The notes: a model not told the origin generated them from the sequence alone. A stretch of 64,000 bases of DNA from Pegea sp. RAD2-039 (GCA_034620365.1 JAQGEQ010000192.1:2661001-2725000), one strand, 5' to 3'; shown: positions 1 to 12,741, counted from the first letter of the stretch. Numbers and translations are program-made.

Positions 1-827
1 TGAATTATTATAGAAGATATATATTATTGATTGCTTAAAAGTTAAATAAATTTCTAATCTTCTATTATAAAAAAGAAAATAAACTCAATTTTATTTTTAT
101 TATCAGATTCTCCCCATTTTTCTAATTTCTTATACTCTTATTTTATTTATTGATTTTAAGTGTTAATAACCTCCCCTGTATTGTAATTTTGAAAACAATT
201 GACTTTCTACTACTTTACCACCATGCACATCATAAATTTTCATTGTGTATTTGTTTAAATCCAACTTTTGCTTCTTATGTCTTATGGTTTTGAGTCTACA
301 TTTTAATTATAAATAATTACATGCTAGTTCACTTTTAAGCTGCTACTATTTTGCCATAAAATGTTTTATAATATAAATGTGATAAGATAATTTAACATTA
401 GATTTCATTGATAGTATCAAATCATTCATTTATTTGTTTTAATGATTTGATTATATCCACCAGTACACTTTTCAACTTTTAATTTTAATGTAATCTTTGG
501 TAAATATTTAAGTAGTTTTTGTTATCTTAGATGTATAGTAGACATTGTGCTACCTTAGATAATTAAAAAAAAATATTTTTGATTATTTTTGCATAAAAGT
601 ACTGTTGTAATTTTTGTTTAGTGATAGATACTGTGTTGTTGTTCATTAATTAATTTAGGTGATATGTCAATATTTCTGCTAGCTTTTTTTATTTATTTAG
701 AATTTTACATTTTTGTTGAGCATTTTCTTTAAAAGCTTTCATTTTAATGTTATTTTTATTTTAGGCTTTATCAACTAAATTATTGTTGGTAGAATTTATA
801 GATTTAATTTTAATTGAAATAAGTTTT
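1..827 (+). other. AT-rich upstream region of INTS3
   Basis: No coding exon is recognisable here. The stretch is very AT-rich and should hold the promoter and 5' untranslated region of the INTS3 gene that starts at 828. An acceptor-like run ending in TTTTAG near 765 could mark a non-coding leader exon, but this is only a suggestion. Confidence 0.4.
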
Positions 828-3800
828 ATGATGGCAACAGATAATAGTAATGAATTACTTAGCTATTCAATCTTGGAATCTAAAGATGGTGTTGATGAGG
901 TATTATGCTAGATTTAATAAATTTTTGTAATTATTGATATTGATAGAACATTTAAGATTTTATCTGTTTTTAAATATTAAAGTCAAAGATATTTTTATAT
1001 TTTCAACTTTTATTTTAGAAATTTGAAAAACAGTTCAAAACTTTAACATCTCTTCTAGAAGGAAAATCAACTGATCGTGAAATAAATGATGCCTTCACAA
1101 AGCATGTTAGTTCTTATACTTTTTATTGGTATTTGTTTACTGTAATTGCATATTAAAAATTTATTAAATAGGCTGAAAAGCTTATCAAGTTAAAGTTTTC
1201 TTTTTGAAGAATTCTCAAATTGCTATTAAAATGTTTCGCTTTGCACTGGTGTGAGTCTCATAAGCACACTCTACGATCCAAGTACAAGATTTGTCAGTCA
1301 TGCAGGGTTTTTCCTGGTTTTGCTAGCATAGGTTTTTACAGATTGTAAGCCCAAACTGACCAGACTCTAAATACTCTGCGTAAAATTTGAAACTAAAATA
1401 ATAGCTGCTATTTTGATTCAAAGTTTGAATCAATCTTCAATTTAAGCACTTTTAAAACTCACTCTCATTTAATCATCAAATAACTATTGAGTGATGAGAA
1501 ATTATTCTTTTATTTTTCGGCCTTTTTTGATGGACTAATTCCCAACAGTTATGGTTAGGTCGGGTTAGCTTAGTACCTCGGTTCGTAAGAACTTCTTGAC
1601 CAACAAAATAAAGTTGAGAAACATTTATCTTGAAGACAAATCTTGCATTTGGTTGTCAAGGGTGGTTAGAAGACTCGAAATTACGCCAACTGAAAGTTGA
1701 ATTTGTAAACTTTTCTATAAAACGCCTTTTTGAGCAAATTAATAAATTTAATTTTTGATCAGAGTTCCAGAGGAGGGCCAGAATATGATGAAGTAAATAT
1801 GGGTTTACTTTACAAGATCCTAATTGAAAGAGGAGACGCATCAAAAGTAAACCAACTTATTTCATTACTGACAAGACCTTCATACAACTTAATTTCATTG
1901 AATTTGGTTTACAGTGGATGAATATTTTGATTATGAATAATAGAGACTGCATGCAATGTATTTCATGTTTCATGATCAACTTTGTTACCACCAAATTCCA
2001 GTATTTACAATCTATTCCACGAATCCAGGTGAATTCAATTTCATATTTTTCTTTGAATCTAACAAACGTTTCACTCAATATTGGATATACTCAAAATTAT
2101 TTCAGTTTTCACATTTCTTCAACAAAAATTATGTTCGATTTTTTTGACTTAAAACGTTCAAGTAATAAAAATCATTTAAACTTTTGTTAATTATATTGGT
2201 TTTGAGCCGGATTTACAACCTTTCTTCAATCGATCTTCTATTTTTCAGTGTGTTTTCCTCGCTAATGAGTTTATAAGAGCTCAAATTAACAACGCTGACC
2301 CGTTTTGCTATGCTCTCCTCAGACAAATTGTTGGTGAGTTTTCATTAGTTTAATAAGTACAAAAGTGGAGAACTACAAACAGCTAGATGACGCGTTTTAT
2401 CGATTTACTCATTTTAATTGTCTTTATCAATTGCTATCTATTTTGTCTCGCTTCTTTTTGTGACAATTTCTTCATTTAAAATTTAAAAAAGAATTTTTAG
2501 TCAAATATTTGTTGCTTATCAGGAGGAAATCTATCAATTAAAAATGTGAATCTAACTGAGAAAATGTTAGATATGTTTACAATTAATTATGGTTGGTTAG
2601 AAAAGATACCGCACTTGTTTCAGATGGTTGTTTATACATTTCTACGAACTATTCAGGTGATTCAACTTCCTACATTGATGTGAAAGTGATCTGATGTCTT
2701 TGATTTTTTGCAGGATCATGCACAACCCACATTTGCTGTCCTTCGTCAAAAAGAAGTCAACTTTGTGATTAAATCACTTCGAGAGCATGTGAGTTTTGTG
2801 ATTCAACTTTCTGTTTCTATTTATTGTTTTTTGAGATCAATTTCAACTTGTTGCTTTTGTTTTTCAAATCAAGAATTGTTTAAAATGTTTTTAATTTATC
2901 TTTTATTATATAAAAAATTTTAAAATCGAATTCTCTTAACTTCATTAAACAAAATATTTTTCAACAAAATTTACTCAAAAGTCGATTTTTCTAGTGGGAC
3001 ACTCTCTTTCCAGTTGGAAGAGACTTGGTTCGGATGCTGATTTGTCTTAGAAGTATTCCTGAAATGGAGAAGCTCTTAGAAGATATTAAAAAACCAAATG
3101 TTTGTGAATTCTTTATTTTGAACTAGTTGTTAAACTTTTTCATCAGGTCTTATCACCTTCATATACTGGAATATTATCCTTATTTCAAACAAGAACATCT
3201 AAAAAGTTTCATGTGTCCCGCGTCACCGTTGAAATGGAGAAAAGTCTTCGGTTCATCCTCTTCAACGTAAGGACTCTTTAACGTAAGGACTCTTTATAGC
3301 CGGCATCAGCTGATGTATTTGTGAATAGGTCAACAAACGAAATATTTCCTATTATCAAGACTTCTTTAAACGCCAATATTTTTCAACACAAGAGAGTGGA
3401 ACTCTACGAGCTGATATTATCCGCTTCATATGTACTTGTATCCATCCAAGTAACGATGTCCTCGGTTCCGAAGTCACTCCTCGGTAACTACATCAACTAA
3501 CTCTCAAAACAACTCTCAACTTGTTTAATCGCAGCTACCTTCTCATCAACTGGTTACTCAAAACCTCCACACACAAACACACTTTCCATAACAACCTCTC
3601 ACTGTTTTGGGATTGGTTTATGTTTGCTGAAAACCGCCACAGTATAATGGACATCGAACCAGCGATCCTGGTGATGCAGCACAACGCTCGCCCCTTACCA
3701 ACCGTCACCTGCAATCTACTCGATTTCATTTTCCGGATTGTAAACTTGGAAGTTTTGAGTGTGATCAAATATCAAGTCCGTCAATACTTCTCGTGGTTGA

Positions 3801-6800
3801 AGCCAATTTTAAAGTATCTTTGTAAACAGATGCAGGGAGGTGTGCAAACCGCACTAAATCTCATCATCAAACATCGAGTCGTTCCGAGCCTGGCACAAAT
3901 CCTAGATACAACAAGAAACAATCCAGAACTCACAGCTCTTACTAGAAACTGTTTAGGCAAGCTTTGTAATTCCATCGAAAGTGAGTTGATCTACTGAAGT
4001 TTTCAAGAGATTCAAATCAATATAATTGATTCATGTCTCAACTGTCAGTTGATTCTTCACCTCTTGTTTCACGTCATTCGTGTTTATGATTATTTGAGTC
4101 TGTTTCGTTTAAAAGATTCCGATTTTAATTTGTGTTTGTAACAACTTTTAGAAAGACATCGTCATCACCCTGCTGGTTAGTAGCTGAAATATTGAAGTGT
4201 GTTTTGTAAGCTGGCTCCTTATAATTAAGAAAGAAGAAAAATAAAACTTGTAAAAAGTATCTGAGTATCCTGAAGATAATAAAAACAGCAAGATATGAGG
4301 AAGACCTGGGAGTTTTTAACTTCCCAATTTCATTAACATATTTTGTATCTTTATCATTTTTCAGTCAATTTTATTTTGTAAATCATAAAACTCCCAAATC
4401 TTTTATTTTGATTATGAGAATCATTTTATGATTTTGATACATTTTAGGCCCGATGCCAGCAGTGCAACCTCCTCCTGTAATAGATCTAACTGATGTCAAT
4501 CGTAATCCATCTCTGAGAGCTCCCTCACCCGGACCTTCCTCAGTTTGTAGTGAAGATAATCTTGTGATTATTGAAGGTGATTCCATCTAAATCTGATGAT
4601 TGATTCTGATCAATTAACTCGTAGATGATTCTGAAAATGAACAAAATGATACTAAATCGGTAGAAGAGACGAATCTGGCTTCGTTTAGTGATGAAGATGA
4701 TGACGTGGTTGATTCCATACGTGAGTTAAAGATCGGATCTGTTTTGTGTCTTTGTGATCATTTAAAGTCTCTATAGATGATAAAGATGATGAATCCAACT
4801 GTGATACTCCTGAAAGATCAAAATCTGATAGAACTGTGAACTTTTCAAAAGCTTTACAGAAGTAAGTTGCTGAAGATGTTTCAACATTCGTTTATTCTTC
4901 ATCTACAGATTAGATGAAGGATTACAAACTGTATTCACTCAGTTCGAAAAAGCTTCAAATTTATCGGAGAAATGTGATCAGGTCCAAGAGATAGTTACGA
5001 ACATCATCACAACAGTAAGTCAATACATCTTCATCTGATCTTTTATTAATTACTGTTTGTAGATTGATTGGGAGGAAGATCAGATGAGTGCTGTGTCTAC
5101 TTGCTTCTTATATCTCCTAACAGATGATTGCAACTCTTTTTCATCTTTACTTCCATCAGAGATGACAAATGAGTGCCTACTTGCTCCTAGCTGATTGCTT
5201 CAGACCCCTAACTTCATTTCTTTCTAGATATTTAAGTAGCTGCATCGAAAAACCGATCTTCATCGTATTTCGGATGTTGTGGGAAAATCGTAAAGATGAA
5301 ATTGCGTTGAAAACGCTTCTACTAATACTATCAGAGGTTTATTCTCAACTTCCAAAGATCGGATACCTGCTCCTCTTCTACCTATCTGTTCTGTTAGTTG
5401 ATCTCTTCTCTTTTCAGTCTCAATATTTTAAATATTTCAGCAATCCGAAAAAAGTTACAGAAAGTGTGAATCTGTACAAATCATTTGCGAGAAAGACACA
5501 ACTCTCTGATCTCTACAACTGTTTGATGATGGATCTGAAGACTTGTCAAGAAGCGGACGTCAATATGCTGGTTTATTTAACACCATATGTCTTCAAAACG
5601 GTCTCTATCACCTCTTCTTTCATCTCTACATCATCAACACATCTCTAAAGTTTCCAGATTTGTGTCTCGACAACAGCGAAGTCTTCAACATCATTGTAGC
5701 CGCTATTGATCCTCTTCAACTGGAAGAGCTTTCATTTCTAATCATGATGGGGGATTTCTCAATGATGAACAAAGATTCAGTGATGAACATCCTCGGTGAT
5801 TCGATCTTTATTGATCTTCATCTTGAAACTCATCTTCACTATTCATAGAATCTAGTTTAGACTGGGAAACTTTCGAACAATACGCTACCTGGCATCTTTT
5901 GGAGGCTCACAATATCCCGTTTGATGTTGTTCTTCCTCTCATCCAGAGACTTGATCCTAAAGCTCATGCAGAAGCTCTCTCACACATCCTCTTTAGTTTA
6001 AAACGAATTGAGTCCGTTGAAGACTTCATCTTGATCCTCATCTTCATCTGATCTTTATATAGACCCACACAAGACATGGTTCAGCACATCATTTCGCGTA
6101 GATGTATTGATGTAGACCGATTCACAGTCTCACTGCTTCGTAATTGGGCCATTACTTATCCTAAACAACTTGCGGACCACCTGTCAGTGGTACTGAGTAA
6201 GAGTAAGCCTAGGCAGTTGTCTCAATCGAGAAAGAGTTTAAGGCAAAGGTAAGTTGCTGATGCCTGGCCTGGTGGTCAGATAATTAAGTTTTATTTCTCT
6301 TTTTCAGAACTCATGCGTTTAAGAGGTGAAAAGCTTATGACTATAGAAGTAGTTGCTGACCATAGCAGTGGTTGATGACCATAGCAGTGGTTGCTGACCA
6401 CAGTGATGGTTGCTGACCACAGCAGTGGTTGCTGACCATAGCAGTGGTTGCTGACCACAGCAGTGGTTGATGACCATAGCAGTGGTTGCTGACCACAGCA
6501 GTGGTTGATGACCATAGCAGTGGTTGCTGACCACAGTGGTGGTTGCTGACCACAGCAGTGGTTGCTGACCATAGCAGTGGTTGCTGACCACAGCAGTGGT
6601 TGCTGACCATAGCAGTGGTTGCTGACCACAGCAGTGGTTGCTGACCACAGCAGTGGTTGCTGACATGTTTGTTGTTGTAGAGCGCAGCAAGGACTAGCGT
6701 CTCAACCATCTACTACGGATATGTTGACACATGTGGACAATCTACGCAAATTGACCTTACCCAAATCATGCGAATGTAAGTATTTGTGACCTCGACAAAG

Positions 6801-7261
6801 CTTGCATCACCCTCATCTGTGTTTGATCAGTTTTTCGCCAGGACTCGTTGATTGCGTGTCTTCTTCAAATGCACGAAAACTTTGATGAACCTTGCAAATC
6901 AAAATTCAGTGAACTCTTCTCAATAGCAAGTAGCTTTGAATCAGATGATGATGAAGTGACTCTGAGGTAGGGAAGGAAGTCTTGAAACAACTTCTTAAAT
7001 TTGAAATTTGCAGCAATGTTAAAACAAGCATGAAGAAAAGAGGTAAGCATGCAGCGCCATCTCGTGGTAGTTCTGCATCTAATAGAAACAAAACATCGAA
7101 CAAATATGCTGAATCTGGTGACAGTGATGATTCGGTAACTTATTCCTGGATGTTCTCTGATTGTACATCAGCAAAGTCTTATATTTTAGGAGGAGAATTA
7201 TCAGACAAAGCGGCGCCGAAGAGGTAGACCAGCAGCAAACGAATCTTCGGGTAGCGATTGA
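828..7261 (+). CDS. INTS3: Integrator complex subunit 3 (spliced, about 26 exons)
   Basis: INTS3 is a helical scaffold subunit of the nuclear Integrator complex (snRNA 3' processing, promoter-proximal termination) and of the SOSS single-strand DNA complex. Coding exons: 828-899, 1019-1105, 1763-~1906, ~1944-2028, 2249-2333, 2523-2656, 2714-2788, 2995-3099, 3147-3266, 3329-3483, 3535-3980, 4448-4576, 4625-4720, 4777-4861, 4909-5014, 5063-5172, 5228-5392, 5441-5600, 5651-5795, 5849-6011, 6063-6248, 6308-6325, 6681-6775, 6831-6966, 7014-7134, 7190-7261. Phases agree at every junction except exon 3/4, which I could not resolve. Family motifs include IEPAILVM, LRQKEV, PKIGY, NLYKSFA, CLMMD and LDWETFEQY. 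The predicted length of about 1,070-1,100 aa compares with about 1,040 in human. The C-terminus is basic and Ser/Asp-rich with GRP. The in-frame stretch at about 3742-3827 may be a short intron or a lineage insert. Most introns in the second half are 45-100 bp. Confidence 0.93.
1195..1650. repeat. GC-richer island in INTS3 intron 2, possible dispersed repeat
   Basis: Intron 2 of INTS3 (1106-1762) is much longer than most others in the gene. It contains a block less AT-rich than its surroundings, with short tRNA-like words such as GGTTAGCTTAG and CGGTTCG. It is probably a decayed dispersed element, but no ends or second copy could be recognised. Confidence 0.25.
3265..3296 (+). repeat. 16-bp tandem duplication across an INTS3 splice donor
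   Basis: The unit ACGTAAGGACTCTTTA occurs twice head to tail at the end of INTS3 exon 9. The first copy contains the donor that keeps frame with the next exon (exon end 3266). The second copy offers an identical donor sequence 16 nt further on, which would shift the frame. Confidence 0.85.
6351..6665. repeat. 19-bp minisatellite in an INTS3 intron
   Basis: About 16-17 tandem copies of a 19-bp unit close to GTTGCTGACCACAGCAGTG fill most of the intron between the 18-nt exon (6308-6325) and the exon at 6681. Units differ mainly at CACAG versus CATAG and TGCTG versus TGATG. The unit is not a multiple of three and lacks stops on the minus strand, so all three minus frames stay open and give look-alike ORFs. 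These are not genes. Confidence 0.97.
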
Positions 7262-7366
7262 TGACATCTCTTTTTGTGTCTTTCTCCTCTAAAAGCTGAT
7301 TTGAGTCTGCTGATGATAACTTCACCTCTGATTTTTAGCAGTTCTTTTTTAGTCATTTCTAATCAC

Positions 7367-7372
7367 AATAAA
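7367..7372 (+). terminator. Poly(A) signal of INTS3
   Basis: AATAAA lies about 105 bp after the INTS3 stop codon, and no earlier canonical hexamer was seen. It is the likely cleavage and polyadenylation signal. Confidence 0.6.
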
Positions 7373-7780
7373 TGGGAAATTTTTATTTAAATTTTTTAAT
7401 TGGAAACCTTTTCTGAAGTAAGGTTTGGATGATTCAGATCTCTTACCAATCACGTGTTTAAAGATCGACTGAATTTATATTTAGCTTTTATATTTTACAA
7501 TCTTATGTAAGTAGAAGCTGAGGTTAATATATTGGATTAATTACTATTTTACTTTTTATTATTTTTCTATTTAACAATTATCTGCTGCTAATGAAAGTTA
7601 AGTTGAATATTTATATGAAAGATATATTTAACAACATGTTAATTTGATACTAAATCAAGTTATACTTCAAGAAAAATCAAGTCTTTTAGTAGCTAAAAGA
7701 TCTTTCTAATATATCAAATAATAATATCAAATTTATTCTGAAAATCGCGTTAATTTACTTAAACATAACCTTCTACAACA

Positions 7781-9059
7781 TATTTATTTATTACAATAAA
7801 TGCGAACGAGGGTACCTGAAGAGAGTACCTCTCGCTAACACACATTTTCACAAATAACATCTGTTTAGTCAAAAATATAGAAAGTAAAAGATGTAACAAG
7901 TGGTATTTCGATATCACTCAAAGCATATAACAGGGAACAATTACATGGAATGTTAATAATATAAAAAAGAGAAAAAAATCATAGTTTAGAAATGACAATG
8001 TTGGCAACATTATAACGGTTCAACTTTTTTTTGAACAACGCGAGCGACTCCGAGATGACAATGTCTGATGGCAGCTGGTTCCATATACTAATTGTGCGGT
8101 ATGAGAAAAAATTTGCTCTGACCAATGTACCAGGTGATATAGGCTTATTAAGATGTAGTGTGTGTCGTCTGAGCTGATATAACTTTAGGGAAAGACTAAT
8201 GGAAAAAAAATCATCAAACTGAATGTCAATTAAATTGTGGATAATTTTAAAAATAAGAATTAAGTCGCATTTATCCGTCAAATTTCCAAAATATCTAAAT
8301 TGAAGAAACTGAGACGATGTTTATAATTATCATATTTAATATTAAGTTTCCTGCATACTAATCTCGTAAATATAGCCTGAACGGATTCGATTTTTTTGAT
8401 ATCACTAACTTGATATGGCATCCATGCACTAACATTGTATTCAAGAATTGGACGTACGTACAATTTGAAAAGATTGATAAAAAAGCATGGATCCTTAGAA
8501 TTAAAGGTCTTTTTAATAAGAAAGACAAGGTTGATTGATTTTCCAAAGATTTTGGAAACATAACTGTGCCATTTAAAGTCAGATGATAAAGTAATGCCAA
8601 GGTCTACTCGTTGAATAATAGATCCATTAAAGGAGTATTGGTTCAAGGAATTTACCGCTGGTTTACGAGAAAAAGTTATAAGTTCAGACTTTGTGGGCTG
8701 GATTCTAAGCTGCCAATTCGTAGACCGGTTTTCTACAGTGTGTAGTGCAGTTTGAAGGATTACAAGATAATAGCTTATACAACAAACTAGCTGTTACAAC
8801 AAACACACTGACATCATCTACTGCTACTAGTCTTCTGATGAGGTCTTTGATGAAAATGAAAAAGAAAAGGGGACCCAGAACAAAACCCTGAGGAACACCA
8901 CTAGTGATTTGACTAGAAGTATATAAAGATCTTTCTACACGAGATTGTTGGGTTCTACCTGATAAGTAATCTTCAATCCACTGTAAGATAAAGCTGTTGA
9001 TTTTTAAGTTTTTCAATACAGTAACTAGCTTAGTGTGTGGGACAGAATCAAACGCTTTT
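7781..9059 (-). mobile_element. 5'-truncated CR1-group LINE, ORF2 C-terminal half and 3' UTR
   Basis: On the minus strand this block encodes the RT C-terminal half and the downstream region seen in the full-length LINE at 21.7-25.9 kb (shared words GVPQG, FKWHSYVS, AWMPYQV, RLVCRKLNIKY). It ends with the same 3' UTR stem-loop and TTATTGTAATAAAT tail. Its 5' truncation falls in the segment that encodes KAFDS in the intact copy. Frameshifts split the frame (8705-9016, 8278-8646, 7979-8281) and the YADD box region is disrupted, so it is dead. Divergence from the full-length copy is clear, so it is an older or different-subfamily insertion. Confidence 0.92.
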
Positions 9060-9535
9060 ATTTAATATTATTTTATTTAAAGAGCAAACATAGTATGATA
9101 GTGGGTAAGATTTCAACTAATGTTGGTGGTGACAAATCATACAATTGTATCGCTATTCTAGCTGATAATTTAATGTAAGATAATAAATCAGATTGAAATT
9201 ATTTTTAATAAAACTTTTTCCATCTAATAGTTTGAACTTTTATTAGAGTTGAAGTCAAAAGTATCTGTTAGAAATAAAAGGTCAGCTTCTTAAAAGCACA
9301 TAAACGCGAATTTCAAGGAAGTTAGTATATCTGAATTATAAAAAAAAGTCAGTAATAGAAGCATATTTATAATAAAACACGCGCAAGCATATGAGACATG
9401 ACAGTGATCAACTACTTCAGTATAACAGATATTTGATTAGAAATCGTAAATCAAATGTTTTATTGAGTTTAATAAGTTGTAGCAGAAAGAAGACAAATGC
9501 TGTTTAAATACAACGCGTAGAATGTTGAAATAATT
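9060..9535. other. Intergenic, downstream of the 10-kb peptide gene
   Basis: No exon is recognised. The interval contains the 3' untranslated side of the minus-strand peptide gene ending at 9536. Confidence 0.4.
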
Positions 9536-11021
9536 TCAACTAAACCATGATACACCAACATGATAGCAAAAATGATGTTTTTTGCACCAATAACATTTTC
9601 CTCGTAGTCTTTTAGCTGTAAATTGAAAAATGTTTTAAAACTTAAATTCAAACTTTAAATAATTTTGAAATTCTTTTTAATTCCTATCGAGTAATTTTAA
9701 GTAAAAAGAAATAAATCTTACTTGAAAATCGTTTACACTTTACTCTGCACATACTTGTATGGCAAGAAGTTCTTCTAATTGAACGCTTTGACCTACTTTT
9801 TAAGTTCATCATTTTTAACAAGCCATCATGTTTGATCTTTTCTACTTTATGGCATTTAATGACTGGATTCTATAAAAACAATTTTTTTATAAACAGCATA
9901 AATGAACATTATCAATTTAAATTTGTATTAGTCATGAAATTATCAGATATTTTGTTATTTAACTTGGACGTTTTTGGCCTTGAGTCAGGACTTAAACTGT
10001 ACAGATCTATAAATGAACTTTAGTATATCATTCTTGGATCTTAATCTTTACTTAAAGTTGCATCTGTTCATTTCTACAACCTTCTATCTCTTATTTTCTC
10101 TTCGGTTTTGTAAAGAAAACTTTAATTAAAAATGAATTTGTAATTTCAACTGTAATTTGTAACTCATCTCTTTAATGTTTGCTTCCTAGTAAAGTTTAGA
10201 TTTTTTAAATGATAATATATTATCAATTATACATCTTGAGTGCTTGAAAGCACAAATGTGTAGAGTTATAATAAGATATTTTAAAATAAGAAGTTTTTTA
10301 AGTTAAAATAGACAAGTTAGAAAATAAAAAAGTACTAAACGCGTTTGAAGGAGTGTTTCACAGACCCACTTATCTCAATCAGTATAATAGAATAAAGGAG
10401 TAGAATGAGAAGAATAGGAAGATTTTATTTTTTTGACTATTTTCTTTGCTTCTCTATTTTCAGTTTTAATGTTTAATAAACATTTAAAAATCTCATTCTG
10501 TTTGAAAAATAGAGTCAACAAAAAAGATTAAAAACTTCTAATTTAATAACTTATACTGTTAGAGAGTTAGTGTACAACAAACATTTCTTACCGCCAGACA
10601 ATCAGGGTACTGAACTGAAACGAAATAGTTGTTAGAAATTTAAGCTATTTTATTAAAGAATCACCTTTACACGAAGGCAGGGGAAAGTCCCATTTTGAAG
10701 TATTCTGATTACATGTTAGAAGTAATTGACCAATCAAAACTGTTCCAGGCATGCAATTGAATTTACATGTGGAACCATCACTAGAACATCTCACTGTTGC
10801 ATACTCAGGTAAAGATGGTAACTTACAACCTGTAGTTTTGAAGTATTCAATTGAGTTTATTCAAGCAATAAGGGTTTAGTAATCTTGTGTATCTTTGACT
10901 TAAACCCCAAATTTGTTATTATTTTTAATTGATCTAATTAGAAAATTAGATAAAAATACTTACAATCAACTGACTTTGTTTCACTGATAACTACGAGTAA
11001 AAGAATTATAAGAAAATTCAT
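9536..11021 (-). CDS. Secreted sushi-domain, furin-type cysteine-rich peptide precursor
   Basis: Five exons on the minus strand: 10964-11021, 10665-10829, 10592-10614, 9722-9869, 9536-9615. All phases fit and the total is 474 nt, 157 aa. Exon 1 is a signal peptide (MNFLIILLLVVIS). Exon 2 (165 nt, phase 1-1) is a sushi/CCP domain with the expected Cys pattern and a Trp before the last Cys. Exon 3 is a 23-nt microexon ending in PDCLA. Exon 4 carries a linker, the furin-type site RSKR and the first three mature cysteines (CHTSMCRVKC). Exon 5 adds the last three (CYWCKKHHFC). The mature part is about 46 residues, basic, spaced C-x4-C-x3-C-x11-C-x2-C-x5-C. It shares the sushi and microexon with the 33/39-kb genes and RSKR with the 15/20-kb genes. 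The secreted role is inferred (defence, toxin-like or signalling). No named family is recognised. Confidence 0.8.
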
Positions 11022-11096
11022 TGCTATGCTTCTGATATAAAAACGATAATTTAGCAAAACAATTAGCTTCAAGTGAACAGCATCACCAGCTAAACT

Positions 11097-11104
11097 TATT
11101 TATA
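11097..11104 (-). promoter_or_regulatory. TATA box of the 10-kb peptide gene
   Basis: On the minus strand TATAAATAAG lies about 80 bp before the start codon. The same core TATAAATAAG occurs before the 15/20-kb peptide genes and in the orphan promoter at 21.28 kb, which supports it as a real core promoter. Confidence 0.55.
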
Positions 11105-12340
11105 CCCTGAAAGTTAAAAAAGAATTTATGCAGATGCTTTTAAATGATATTAACTTATATGACTTAGTAAATATTATTTTAAAATGTTAAAAAATTATGA
11201 TAAAAACAGATAAAGTGATTGATGTAAGTGCATTTTAGTTTAGGCTTCATAAAAACTTATTGTTCAGTTGTTATGAGTTAATTGTAGTACTTGACTTTAC
11301 AAGGTTTTGGTTTAAGCTTGCTTGTTTTGTATCTGCGTTGTTTACATAAAACAAATTCAGTTTTTACAGAAAACTTTATGTTTGAAGATTTTAGAATGTG
11401 ATGTTAAAAGCAACAAACTGATTGTTTTCAAGTTTTATGTAAACTAAGTAAAAAAATATATAATTTAAAGCAATAATTATAATGGTATAATTATTTTCGA
11501 CAACAATTTTTTTGTAATTTATAAAATTTGTTTTGAAATGAACACATTTTATTGTTGGAAACTGATAATGACAAAATCTTGATTATATATCCAATTAATG
11601 ACTATATTGTAAAATTTCAACTGAGGTAGTTTTTCTTTTAAAACAACCTACCAAAATTCGATGTAATTTCAAACTATCAACGCCTCATAACCGTTATAGT
11701 TGTCTTGCAATAATCAAATTTCAATTTTTCTTACAGTTGGCTTTCTTTTTGATTATCATAGCTTCAATTGTAAAAATAAAATTGTAAATAGTTGATAAAA
11801 GAAATGAAAGTATTTAGCAAAACTTATTCTGAAATAAAAAAATAGAATAAAAACAACCTTTAAGAAATGTAGAAATTAGTAAATTTGTAATTAAAAAAGT
11901 AGTATTTAGAAGTCAGAAAAGTATCTAAAAAGCTTCTTATGAAGGAAATTGAAACGAAAATGATGTTTTAAAAGTGTTTTAGTTTATAAAACATTAATTT
12001 CTATTTAAAAAAGCAAAAATTTTAAGATTTTTTTAGCCAAAAGTTTATTCAAACAAAGTACTTGCTAATATTATTTTAAAAAAATTGAAAGTAAAGATTA
12101 TCTTAAAGATTAATCTTTATCACATTTACTAGTTTAAGCGCAGAATATTACTTTAGTTTGATAGGATGATAACTTTATTTTAAGACATAAACATCAAGCT
12201 AAAATACCTTGTTGGAAAAAGGATTGTAATTTTTTAACTTTGGTTGCCTTAACCGAAAAGAAAAGCTTTTCAAAATCAACCAAATATAAAATTCCAAGAT
12301 TAATTCTCAAAAAGTCACAAATTTTTAACTAGATAAAAAA
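11105..12340. other. AT-rich intergenic
   Basis: No gene, RNA or repeat is recognised between the promoter of the minus-strand peptide gene and the first tRNA. Confidence 0.4.
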
Positions 12341-12412
12341 TGAGCCCGACGTGATTTGAACACGCAACCTTCTGATCTGGAGTCAGACGCGCTACCGTTG
12401 CGCCACAGGCCC
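12341..12412 (-). tRNA. tRNA-Trp (CCA)
   Basis: The minus strand folds as a cloverleaf. The acceptor arm is GGGCCTG/CGGGCTC, box A is TGGCGCAACGG, the anticodon loop is CTCCAGA with anticodon CCA, box B is GGTTCAAATC in the animal tRNA-Trp context GTGTTCAAATCAC, and the discriminator is A. No intron is present. A run of six T follows directly (12335-12340 on the plus strand as A), serving as the Pol III terminator. Confidence 0.96.
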
Positions 12413-12649
12413 TTATATTTGTGCTATCAAAACATATATTAAATATATTAAAAACAAGTTTGTATCTATACTTAATACTATTTATATTAGAAACAGTAAA
12501 AAAAACAAAATACTGAATATATTTATCATTTATCTAAGATTGATGATTACTCTAGCTGGTTCTATATTTTGTAATTTAGTTTTTGTAATATACAATAAAT
12601 GTTCAATATATTTCACGAATATTCATCGGTTTATCTTTTTTTCTCAGAA

Positions 12650-12741
12650 ATTAAAGAGATATTATTCGTGAGAATGTATGTTAACGAGAAGGGCTCTTTT
12701 CAGGCACCCTCCTTTGCGTTTATTGTAATAAAAAATAAATT
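12650..12741 (+). mobile_element. LINE 3'-end fragment
   Basis: Only the last about 90 bp of the CR1-group LINE 3' UTR is present: GTGAGAATGTATGTTAACGAG, the GGCACCCTCCTT segment and the TTATTGTAATAAAA tail. The 5' arm of the stem-loop has decayed. This is an old, heavily 5'-truncated insertion. Confidence 0.8.

Noticed and set aside
3742-3827. Certain intron inside the long INTS3 exon 3535-3980
   Set aside because: The stretch has GT and AG ends but is also fully open in frame, and the sequence around VRQ could align to the human protein. It was left undecided rather than called.
6291-6709. Three overlapping minus-strand ORFs of 112-123 aa with a repeated SNHCCGQQPLLW pattern
   Set aside because: All three come from the 19-bp minisatellite, which has no stop in any minus frame. 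There is no splice or gene context.
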